Positions 1 to 5,220 of a DNA stretch of 7,333 bases are shown here, one piece after another (position 1 is the stretch's first letter; each line of letters starts with the position of its first letter). Location: contig JACDBR010000190.1 of NCBI GenBank assembly GCA_013694825.1, forward strand, positions 1-7,333, in the 5' to 3' direction. The notes beneath the pieces were generated by a model that was not told the DNA's origin, made no database searches, and worked only from the letters and a program-made list of their open reading frames with translations. Origin of the DNA: Solirubrobacterales bacterium (GTDB lineage Bacteria; Actinomycetota; Thermoleophilia; Solirubrobacterales; 70-9). The translations under genes and the position numbers were made by a program.

Positions 1-290
1 GCTGGTGGCTGCTCGCCGAGGAGCCGCTGCGACTCTCGCCGGAGGACCTGTGGCGCGGCGCCAACCCGCTGCTCGACGAGCACGGCGCCGAGATGATGGC
101 CCAGATCAGGCGGATGACCGTGCCGCCTGAGGCGCTGCTGCTGCGGCGCATGGAGGGCCTGCTCTTCCAGGTCGCCTCGACGATCCGCGCCGAGGCTCCC
201 TGGGGTCGCTTCCTCGAGGAGCTGATCGAGGGACGTGAGCCGTTCTCCGAGCTCGGGCGCGAGCACGAGCGGTGGGTGGCCGGACGCTGA
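1..290 (+). CDS. ABC1/AarF-UbiB-type kinase, C-terminal end (5' partial)
   Basis: The window opens inside this gene. The first full codon is at 3 and the TGA stop is at 288-290, leaving 95 residues. The visible part is a helical, charged tail (WWLLAEEPLRLSPEDLW, then RRMEGLLFQVASTIRA, then a stretch ending ELGREHERWVAGR). From memory this resembles the C-terminal tail of actinobacterial ABC1/AarF-type atypical kinases, which in other bacteria support isoprenoid-quinone synthesis. The kinase core with its ATP-binding and metal-binding motifs lies upstream, so neither activity nor completeness can be judged. The reading frame is open from the window edge with G/C-ending codons, so the tail looks intact. 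The family call rests on general resemblance of a short tail; another kinase-like or helical protein is possible. Confidence 0.55.
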   Translation, partial: WWLLAEEPLRLSPEDLWRGANPLLDEHGAEMMAQIRRMTVPPEALLLRRMEGLLFQVASTIRAEAPWGRFLEELIEGREPFSELGREHERWVAGR

Positions 291-312
291 GGCGGCCGGC
301 CGCGCCCGGGAG

Positions 313-318
313 TAGGGT
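313..318 (+). promoter_or_regulatory. Possible -10 hexamer (TAGGGT) for the secreted-protein gene
   Basis: TAGGGT fits the actinobacterial TANNNT -10 pattern and lies 43 bases before the ATG at 362, giving a leader of about 35 bases that would include the ribosome binding site. No convincing -35 hexamer is seen. Such hexamers occur by chance, so this is weak. Confidence 0.25.
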
Positions 319-349
319 CGGGAAGACTGGGCCCCTCGGGGCAGGAGAC

Positions 350-355
350 GGAAGG
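350..355 (+). promoter_or_regulatory. Ribosome binding site (GGAAGG) fixing the start at 362
   Basis: GGAAGG ends 6 bases before the ATG at 362. It decides that the secreted-protein gene originally began at 362, in the frame that reads the first half of the signal peptide. The downstream GTG at 522, in the other frame, would give a product with no signal peptide. Confidence 0.55.
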
Positions 356-361
356 TCGGGG

Positions 362-737
362 ATGAGATCGAGACGAGCTCGCGTCGGAGTGCTTTGCGCT
401 GGTCGCGAGCCTGGGAATCACTGCCGGCGCTCAAGCGGGGGGTTCGAGAGCGACCACGATCGACCTCGAGTTCTTCACCGAGACCCCGCAGGGGTTCCTG
501 GCGGTCGGCGACATCGGGTCAGTGAGAAAGTGCCGCGGCAATCGGGTGGTGAAGCTCTCGATGAAGCCCGACGACAGCGAGACGTTCCTCTTCTTCGACA
601 CGGATCGGACCAGCTACAGCGGCGTGTGGGCCGGACGCCACGACACGACGATCGGAAGCGGGGTCTTCAAGGTAGTCGTCGAGCGCAAGCGGGTCGACGG
701 ACTCGTCTGCGAGCGCGCCCAGGCGACGTTCGGCTAG
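362..737 (+). pseudogene. Small secreted protein gene, frameshifted in its signal peptide
   Basis: From ATG 362 the frame reads an Arg-rich N-region (MRSRRARVGVL), then loses sense. The hydrophobic core and the rest lie in the next frame, to TAG 735-737. Dropping one T from the TTT run at 393-395 gives a continuous 124-residue protein. Residues 1-25 then form a classic signal peptide (Arg-rich start, ALVASLGITAG core, AQA before the cut), followed by a mature part of about 99 residues with two cysteines, C57 and C116, able to form a disulphide. The mature part (a KCRGNRVVKL strand, a DTDRTSYSGVW turn, a GVFKVVVERK strand) looks like a small extracytoplasmic beta-sandwich, as found in many actinobacterial secreted proteins of unknown function. 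As written, the 362 frame continues meaninglessly to 748, and only a 71-residue product from GTG 522 would be in frame. The break may be a real mutation or a read error in a short homopolymer. Confidence 0.7.
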
Positions 738-747
738 GGCCGTTCTG

Positions 748-1215
748 ATGAGCCAGACGGCTCGCAGCGTCAGCCTGGGGCCCGGCGAGGGCACGACCAT
801 CCAGGGCCCGGTCGGAGGCCCGCTCACGTTCAAGGTGACAGGCGAGCAGACCGGCGGCTCGCTGACCGCGCTGGAGAACGTGATTCCGCCTGGCGAGGGG
901 CCGCCGCTCCACGTCCATGCCAACGAGGACGAGGCCTGGTACGTGATCGAGGGCAAGCTGCGCTTCCGGCTCGGGCCCGAGCTCAGCGAAGCGCCGGCAG
1001 GCTCGTTCGTATTCGTCCCGCGCGGCACGGAGCACTGCTTCCAGAACGTCGGCGACGGGGACGCGCGCATCCTGGTCTTGTTCACTCCGGCTGGGATGGA
1101 GCGGTTCTTCGAGCGGTTCGCGGCCGCCGAGCCGGGACCTGAAGCTTTCCGAGCCGCTGGACGCGAGGTCGAGATGGATGTCCTAGGACCACCGTTGCGC
1201 GACCCGCCCCGCTAG
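748..1215 (+). CDS. Cupin-domain protein (single cupin, quercetinase-like subgroup)
   Basis: A single-domain cupin of 155 residues. Motif 1 is GEGPPLHVHANEDEAWYVIEG (about residues 49-69), giving metal ligands H55, H57 and E62. Motif 2 is GSFVFVPRGTEHCFQN (85-100), giving H96. All four usual cupin metal ligands are therefore present, and a metal-dependent dioxygenase, isomerase or binding role is possible. The layout, with HVH preceded by PPL and a roughly 55-residue C-terminal extension, is like the small quercetin 2,3-dioxygenase-related cupins, but the substrate cannot be read from sequence. The extension (ERFFERFAAAEPGPEAF) is helical and typical of this subgroup. No signal peptide is present, so the protein should be cytoplasmic. 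ATG 748 lies 10 bases after the stop of the secreted-protein gene, with a weak AGGG at 736-739, so the two are probably co-transcribed. It faces the - strand genes tail to tail. Confidence 0.88.
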   Translation: MSQTARSVSLGPGEGTTIQGPVGGPLTFKVTGEQTGGSLTALENVIPPGEGPPLHVHANEDEAWYVIEGKLRFRLGPELSEAPAGSFVFVPRGTEHCFQNVGDGDARILVLFTPAGMERFFERFAAAEPGPEAFRAAGREVEMDVLGPPLRDPPR

Positions 1216-1258
1216 CCCGAATCGAGCCGGCGGCGGCGAGACGCATTCTTGGAAAGCC

Positions 1259-1278
1259 AGCGCCCGCTCAGGGGCGCT
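1259..1278 (-). terminator. GC-rich hairpin between convergent genes, possible terminator
   Basis: A perfect 7-bp stem, AGCGCCC (1259-1265) with GGGCGCT (1272-1278), and a 6-base loop. On the - strand it is followed only by a short GGCTTTCC, not a true T-run, so termination is uncertain; on the + strand no T-run follows. It overlaps the stop codon of the VOC scrap at 1268-1321, as if it were that gene's original 3' end. It may serve the convergent units from both sides. Confidence 0.35.
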
Positions 1279-1321
1279 CGATCAGCTCGACCCGGTAGTC
1301 GTCCGGATCGCGCATCAGGCA
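1268..1321 (-). pseudogene. Orphan C-terminal scrap of a VOC/glyoxalase gene
   Basis: Read on the - strand, this stretch encodes CLMRDPDDYRVELIERP followed by TGA. It matches the end of the intact VOC gene upstream (ICFVRDPDGYRIEILERD) almost residue for residue, including the VELIE glutamate that is the last metal ligand in glyoxalase I-type proteins. Nothing VOC-like precedes it in frame: upstream, the same DNA encodes the DUF4440/SnoaL protein in another frame, and the scrap's first codons overlap that gene's stop. It is too short to be a gene. It looks like a leftover 3' end, either of a tandem VOC copy or of the neighbouring VOC gene itself before its tail was replaced. Its codons are G/C-ending, like the rest of the window and unlike the present VOC tail. 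Confidence 0.65.
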
Positions 1322-1713
1322 TCGTGCGGCGATGATCCGTGGACCTGAACGATGGCCCAGGCGCCGTCGACAGGAGCGGCCACCACGGTCATCCGATAGG
1401 GCGTCTGGACTCGTTGGTCGCCACTGACCGCGAGCTCCTTGCCAACTGCAAGCAGCAGACCGAACCCCTCCGAGACCGATGCCTCGCGCCGATCCCATGA
1501 CCAGGAGTAGGTGGTCGGACCAGCGGCGTATTGGTCCAAGAAGGCTTCAAGCTGCGCAGGGCCCTGGAGGAGCGCGTCCTCGGAGGTCACCACGACGAGG
1601 TCAGGCCGGTCGGTGACCGTCGCCAGGATCGCGGCGGCATCGCGGCTCGCAAACGCGGAGCAAAATCGGTCGTGAAGCCCGAGAAGCTCCGCCTCGCCCC
1701 TAGTCTCGTTCAA
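1315..1713 (-). CDS. DUF4440/SnoaL_3-like NTF2-fold protein
   Basis: A small NTF2-fold protein of 132 residues. An N-terminal helix (GEAELLGLHDRFCSAFASRD, about residues 6-25) opens the fold. A segment on vented substrate pockets follows (VVVTSEDALLQGPAQLEAFL), then strands including SWSWDRREASV and PYRMTVV, ending WAIVQVHGSSPH. This pattern fits the DUF4440/SnoaL_3 group of small cytoplasmic proteins of mostly unknown substrate. I chose the TTG start at 1711-1713 (protein begins NETRGEAELL) because family similarity begins there. The frame stays open further upstream, but that part lies inside the VOC gene and reads as an Arg/Ser-rich shadow. The TTG overlaps the VOC stop by 14 bases, so translation is probably coupled; no clear ribosome binding site is seen. 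The DNA around its start (1701-1730) is only about 37% G+C by my count, far below the flanks, which suggests the gene arrived with this junction. Confidence 0.75.
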   Translation of the reverse strand: MNETRGEAELLGLHDRFCSAFASRDAAAILATVTDRPDLVVVTSEDALLQGPAQLEAFLDQYAAGPTTYSWSWDRREASVSEGFGLLLAVGKELAVSGDQRVQTPYRMTVVAAPVDGAWAIVQVHGSSPHDA

Positions 1714-2086
1714 GTATTTCGATTCTGTAGCCGTCGGGATCGCGGACGAAGCAGATCCGTGAGCCGGTGCTCGAGCCGCCGACGTTGTACGGCGGCTTCT
1801 CGGGCTCGATCCCCTGCTCGGAGAGCTCGGCAAGGCGGGCGTCGAGATCCTCGGTCGCGATCGCGATGTGCCCGTAGCCGGTGCCGACGTCGTAGGCCTC
1901 GTCCTGGCCGATGTTGTATGTCAGCTCGAGCCGCGGTTCGTCGCCGTCCTCGGGCATGTTCATGAACACGTTGATCGCCTCGTCGCCGATCGGCGAGCGG
2001 CGGAATTCCTTGAAGCCGAGCGCCTCGTAGAAGGCGACCGAGCGGTCGATGTCGGTGATCCGGTAGCAGGTGTGGAGGTAGGGCAT
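1700..2086 (-). CDS. gloA: VOC-superfamily protein, glyoxalase I-like (lactoylglutathione lyase type)
   Basis: A 128-residue protein that lines up along its whole length with E. coli GloA. It starts with LHTCYRITDIDRSVAFYEALGF, has LELTYN and GYGHIAIA in the middle, and ends with DPDGYRIEILE. The four metal-ligand positions of bacterial glyoxalase I are filled: H5, E54, H73 and E123. The family converts the hemithioacetal of methylglyoxal and a thiol to the lactoyl thioester, and works as a homodimer. Most actinobacteria lack glutathione and use mycothiol or another thiol, so the real thiol substrate is open and the gene symbol marks the family only. ATG 2086 gives the exact family N-terminus; the ribosome binding site is poor (TAGGG just upstream). 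The last ten codons (TAC AGA ATC GAA ATA CTT GAA ...) use A/T-ending and rare codons unlike the rest of the gene. The DUF4440 gene overlaps its stop. Confidence 0.85.
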   Translation of the reverse strand: MPYLHTCYRITDIDRSVAFYEALGFKEFRRSPIGDEAINVFMNMPEDGDEPRLELTYNIGQDEAYDVGTGYGHIAIATEDLDARLAELSEQGIEPEKPPYNVGGSSTGSRICFVRDPDGYRIEILERD

Positions 2087-2180
2087 GCCCTAGGCGGTAC
2101 CCGGCCACGCCGAGCACGAATCGATCACGCGTTCCCGCGGTCGGCAAGCGGGTCGAGACGAGCGGGGGATCAAGTACGAG

Positions 2181-3291
2181 CTAGACGGCCGCTCCGCGAC
2201 GTCCCCGGATCTTCTCGAAGCCTTGGCGGGCGCTCTCCTGAGCCGGACGCAGGCGAGGCACGAGCCAGCGCCGGCCGGTGTACCTGACGGCGCTGACCGG
2301 TCGGCGCCGGTAGGCGCGCAGGACGATCGTCTCCCGTGTCTCGGTCGCGTAGCGCTCCTTCCAGCGGCGCGTCGGGCCGAGCAGCTCGAGGGCCTCGACG
2401 TCAAGCTCCACGCAGCGCTCGACGATCGCGTCCCGGAGGATGTGGCCCGGCGAGTAGTAGGCATAGCGCTCGTCGTAGCTCGTCTTCATCGCGTAGAGGC
2501 GTGAGCCGTGGGCGAGCGCCAGACAAAAGGCAACGAGCGAGCCGTCGAGGCGCAGTTCTGACCAGCGCAGGGCGCCGAGCGCCTGGTAGCGCTCGAACAG
2601 GGAGCGCCAGAAGCCGCTGACCCGCTCCGAGGAGGCCATCGCGCTCTCCGAGCGGCCCTTCCACCCCGCCGCACGCCTCGCTGAGGAACGGCTCCAACGC
2701 CCCCAGCGGCTCGACGACCCGGAGCTCGACCCGGCCCTCACTCTCCAGCCGCCGGCGTGACTTGGCGAGCTGGCGCCGCGCGTTGGCGCTCAGGCGCCGG
2801 CGATACTCCTCGACCGAGCCGCACGTATCGATGATCGGGCAGCTCTCGCGAAGCGCCTGTTCGACAAGCCAGCCGCGCGATCGCAGCGATCGCTCGAGCC
2901 GCTCGGTCACCGGATCGGCTTGCGCCAGGCCCAGCAGCGTCAGCCGTGACCACGGCCCCGCCGCTAGCGCGTCCAGGACGCGTCCGTGATCGGCGAATGA
3001 CCGAGCGACCGAGCGGTAGAGGTCGGACTCCTGATTGGACATCGCCCAGGCGTGGCCGCCTCGCTGGCCCAATGCGATGCCGCCGACCAGGTCGGCGCCC
3101 TCGCGGCACGCGTAGACGCGCATGCGCGCGCCGCCGGCGAACCCGCGCCACCAGCAGTCGAGCCAGTCCCAGGTCAGGAAGGGGCTGCCGGCGGCGAGCC
3201 GGTTCCACGGCTCACGCAGCTCGGCGAAGCGATCGGGATCGGAGATCCACTCCCCCGCGAAGTCCTCGGCTTGGTCTGCGACGGGCACCAC
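2181..3291 (-). pseudogene. GNAT acyltransferase of the BioF2-like/CelD type, frameshifted
   Basis: Two overlapping frames make one protein. From GTG 3291 (GTG 3288 is an alternative) the first frame reads to G209: an N-terminal half with SPFLTWDWLDCWWRGF, a hydrophobic core and RRRLSANARRQLAKSRRRLE. It then turns to nonsense and stops at 2401. The second frame picks up at WKGRSESAMASS and runs to TAG 2181-2183. Dropping one base from the G run of the - strand (C run 2664-2667) joins them as EACGG-WKGR and gives 369 residues, a normal length for this family. The second half has MKTSYDERYAYYSPGHIL (268-285), the typical acyl-CoA-site region of Acetyltransf_6 proteins. Relatives are linked to exopolysaccharide or cellulose synthesis and to acyl transfer onto amino groups; the substrate here is unknown. 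As written, the gene makes only a 296-residue truncated product. A sequencing error is a real alternative to decay, since both halves are otherwise clean. Confidence 0.82.
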
Positions 3292-3302
3292 GGCGCGACA
3301 CG

Positions 3303-3308
3303 TCTATA
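3303..3308 (-). promoter_or_regulatory. Possible -10 element (TATAGA) before the GNAT gene
   Basis: On the - strand TATAGA ends 11 bases before GTG 3291, in one of the few A/T-rich spots of the neighbourhood. If used, the leader would be only a few bases long. No -35 element or ribosome binding site is apparent. Between here and 3409 I see no gene, repeat or RNA. Confidence 0.22.
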
Positions 3309-3409
3309 GATCAGCCCGGATGGCGCTCAGCGCTCGCCCATCAACCCCCGAGGCGCGCCGCTCGAGGCGAGAGCGGCCCAGCGCCGAAGGTCAGCGACAT
3401 CGAGCCCGC

Positions 3410-3704
3410 CTACCCGGCGGCACTCGGGTTAGACGCGTGCGGGTACTCCTCCTCGCCGATCGAGATCCGCGGCGTGGCGGTCGAGCCAGCTCGGCATCGA
3501 CCAGCCGGCTGGGTCGAGCAGGGTCCTGATCGCCGGCACCAGCAGGGGGCGGACGATCGTGGCGTCGACGGCAACGGACGCCGCGCCACCGAGATCACGC
3601 AGCCGGCCAGCCACTCCGGACGCGTCTAGATCGCCGCGTCCGGCGGCAGCGGCTCCACCGAAAGCGGCGGACGCTTGCTCGGCGCGCGGGCCAGCCGCGA
3701 GCAT
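3410..3704 (-). pseudogene. Remnant of an MMPL/RND-type transporter gene (C-terminal end only)
   Basis: On the - strand the frame contains VAVDATIVRPLLVPAIRTLL and then GWSMPSWLDRHAADLD. This is the signature of the last membrane helix and tail of MMPL-family lipid/drug exporters (VDATIVR, then a W-x-P-x-WLD box). The family's proteins have roughly 700 or more residues with about 12 helices; here only about 60 recognisable residues remain. ATG 3704 could start an ORF of 91 residues to TAA 3429, but its first 45 residues are Ala/Gly-rich and not MMPL-like. Near 3456-3458 the G/C-ending codon pattern moves to the next frame (GEEEYPHASNPSAAG, then TAG 3410-3412), as if one base were extra. The remnant sits just behind the acyltransferase gene, 20 bases after its stop at most. 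I read it as a decayed 3' end left by a deletion. A small intact gene that merely resembles MMPL is less likely. Confidence 0.6.
3616..3643. repeat. Perfect 9-bp inverted repeat with 10-base loop
   Basis: CCGGACGCG (3616-3624) pairs exactly with CGCGTCCGG (3635-3643). It lies about 80 bases downstream of the acyltransferase stop on the - strand, so an RNA hairpin ending that transcript is possible, although no T-run follows. It also falls where the MMPL-like reading becomes recognisable, so it could mark a rearrangement point. In DNA this G+C-rich, one such hairpin can arise by chance. Confidence 0.4.
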
Positions 3705-3723
3705 CGCGCCGCGAGCCGAGCGG

Positions 3724-4686
3724 TCAGTCGGCGCGGCTTCGCGACAGCTCGTCGGCGACCTCGCTCCCTCGCTCGCGATGCCCGATCGTGCCCACCACCG
3801 GCACGTCGCGGTCGTCGGCGAGCTCATCGAGCGCGAGCTGCATCTCGGTGTGGATGTCGCGGTAGACCTCCTCGACATCGGGCTCGTCGCCGAACTCGGC
3901 CCGCAGGTCGATCGGCGGCAGCACCTGGATCGTGATCTGGGCAGGCAGCGGGATCCGGCCGGGGAGGTCGAGCACGGTGAAGCCCCAGGGCGGTGCGAAC
4001 TGAAGCGGCACCACCTTCAGCCGGAACAGGCGGTCGAGCCCGAGCAGCTTCGAGACGCGCTCGCCGCGGCTCAGGAAGAGCGCTGTCTCCTGGCCGCCGA
4101 TCGAGACGACGGGGACTACCGGGACGTCCTTGGCGAGCGCCAGGTTGATGAAACCCTGCCGGCCGGCGAAGTCGATCTCGGCCGAGCGCCAGCTCGGGCG
4201 GTAGGTCTCCCAGTCGCCGCCCGGGTAGACGAGCAGCGCGGCGCCCCTGTCGAGCGCGCGCTCGGCGTTCTCGTGCGAGGCCGGCACAGTGCCGTACTTG
4301 CGAAGCGTCGCCAGCCCCGGCACCGCGAAGACGAGGTCGTGCGCGAGCTGGTGGAAGTCCCGGTCGGCCCCAAAGTGGTCGTAGAACTCGTAGGCGAAGA
4401 CGAAGGTGTCGGCGATCAGGGTGCCGCCGGAGTGATTGCCGACTAGCAGCACCGGGCCCTCGCTGGGGATGTGCTCGAGGCCGCGCACCTTGGGCCGGAA
4501 GTAGGCATGCATCAGCGCCCGGTAGGAGGCGAGCGTACGGCGGATGAAGCCGGGGTCGCGCTCGGCCAGCGGGTCGTCGGGGCGCTTGCCGACGAAGTCT
4601 CCCGCGACGGCCCCGGCGGTTGCCACCGAGGCCTCGATGCCGCCGCGAAGCAGGTCTCGCCCGCCCCCCGCGAGCCGCCTGATCAT
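3724..4686 (-). CDS. Lysophospholipid acyltransferase family protein (PlsC/MGAT-like)
   Basis: A 320-residue membrane-associated acyltransferase. The catalytic block is GNHSGGTLIADT (83-94), with the N84-H85 pair and D93 standing in for the usual H-x4-D spacing, as in the MGAT/DGAT-like branch. The phosphate- and acyl-acceptor block is VYPGGDWE (153-160), equivalent to the EGTRS motif of PlsC. A further block, VPVVPVVSIGGQE, follows. Such enzymes transfer a fatty acyl group from acyl-CoA or acyl-ACP to a glycerolipid or similar alcohol; the acceptor cannot be told. There is no clear signal peptide, and the N-terminal 60 residues are amphipathic, suggesting attachment to the inner face of the membrane. 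ATG 4684-4686 overlaps the stop of the upstream SnoaL-like gene as ATGA, so the two are translationally coupled. The MMPL scrap downstream hints that a lipid-export gene once followed in the same unit. Confidence 0.87.
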   Translation of the reverse strand: MIRRLAGGGRDLLRGGIEASVATAGAVAGDFVGKRPDDPLAERDPGFIRRTLASYRALMHAYFRPKVRGLEHIPSEGPVLLVGNHSGGTLIADTFVFAYEFYDHFGADRDFHQLAHDLVFAVPGLATLRKYGTVPASHENAERALDRGAALLVYPGGDWETYRPSWRSAEIDFAGRQGFINLALAKDVPVVPVVSIGGQETALFLSRGERVSKLLGLDRLFRLKVVPLQFAPPWGFTVLDLPGRIPLPAQITIQVLPPIDLRAEFGDEPDVEEVYRDIHTEMQLALDELADDRDVPVVGTIGHRERGSEVADELSRSRAD

Positions 4687-5111
4687 GCCTTGCCGCCAGA
4701 GCCGCCGCCGAGCTTCAGCGCGCCGACCTGGGCGAGGACGCTCAGCATGTCGGCCTCGTCCCAGACTTCGGCGATCTGTCCCGCCTCGATTCGCAACACG
4801 GCGGTCGACGTGAAGCTGACCCGCTTGCCCGTGGGCGCTACACCTAGGAAGCTGCCGGCGTGGGTTCCCTCCCAGCCCTGGCGAGCGGCGACCAGGTCGT
4901 CCTCGGCCAGCGAGAAGGCGATCGTGTGTCCGAGGTCGGGGAAGGCGTCGAGGAAGAGGGCGATCGCCGCTCGCTGTCCGGCGCGCCCGCGTGGCTCGCC
5001 GTTGTGGACGAAGCCCTCACTCAGATAGCGGTCGACGGCCTCCAGGTCGCGGTCGTTGATCGCCTGCTCGTAGAAGCGAGCGACGATCTGCTTGTTTCGT
5101 TCCCCGGTCAC
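4683..5111 (-). CDS. SnoaL-like ester cyclase/polyketide cyclase family protein
   Basis: A 142-residue NTF2-fold protein. It has NKQIVARFYEQAINDRDLEAVDRYL (split here as an N-terminal helix and turn, residues 6-30), FVHN with the family histidine (H36), then FLDAFPDLGHTIAF, GTHAGSFLGVAPTGKRV, and a final strand pair with IAEVWDEADMLSVLAQVG. FPDL, GTH-x-G-x-F-x-G-x-PTG and the W-x-x-x-D segment are hallmarks of the SnoaL/ester-cyclase group (PF07366-like). Only some members are real polyketide cyclases; most are of unknown substrate. No signal peptide is present. GTG 5109-5111 is preceded on the - strand by GGGGGCAGG, a strong purine-rich leader. Its stop overlaps the acyltransferase start (ATGA), which implies joint expression; a shared lipid-like substrate is a guess. 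The C-terminal GGGSGGKA is a flexible tail. Confidence 0.85.
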   Translation of the reverse strand: MTGERNKQIVARFYEQAINDRDLEAVDRYLSEGFVHNGEPRGRAGQRAAIALFLDAFPDLGHTIAFSLAEDDLVAARQGWEGTHAGSFLGVAPTGKRVSFTSTAVLRIEAGQIAEVWDEADMLSVLAQVGALKLGGGSGGKA

Positions 5112-5126
5112 CCTGCCCCCGCGGCC

Positions 5127-5132
5127 AGCCTA
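5127..5132 (-). promoter_or_regulatory. Possible -10 hexamer (TAGGCT) for the SnoaL-acyltransferase unit
   Basis: On the - strand TAGGCT (TANNNT type) ends 15 bases before GTG 5111, in the 109-base gap after the L,D-transpeptidase gene. It would give a short leader still holding the GGGGGCAGG site. No clear -35 hexamer is seen. The rest of the gap has only short hairpins: a 5-bp stem at 5197-5210 and a 6-bp stem at 5153-5172, neither with a T-run. Confidence 0.28.
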
Positions 5133-5220
5133 CGGGCACCAGGCCGGTTCGGTCGGCTCGTCGGCCAGCCGAGCTCTCGTGATCGACCCTTCTCGACCGC
5201 CTGCCGGCGGATGAAGCCGT

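Noticed and set aside
292..303. 12-base palindrome GCGGCCGGCCGC just after the first stop codon
   Set aside because: It has no loop and no T-run, so it is a poor terminator; such palindromes are common in DNA of this composition.
519..1085. - strand open frame opposite the cupin and secreted-protein genes
   Set aside because: It is the shadow of the cupin gene, whose two metal-binding motifs are unmistakable on the + strand.
2946..3629. + strand open frame of 227 codons spanning the GNAT start and the gap before it
   Set aside because: The product is Arg/Pro/Ser-rich with no domain, it opposes the N-terminal half of the GNAT gene, and codon-position bias is wrong for coding.
3559..4446. Long + strand open frame (295 codons) opposite the acyltransferase gene
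   Set aside because: It is the antisense shadow of a gene with clear catalytic motifs; its product is low-complexity Ala/Arg/Asp/Glu sequence without recognisable domains, and long antisense frames are normal at this G+C content.
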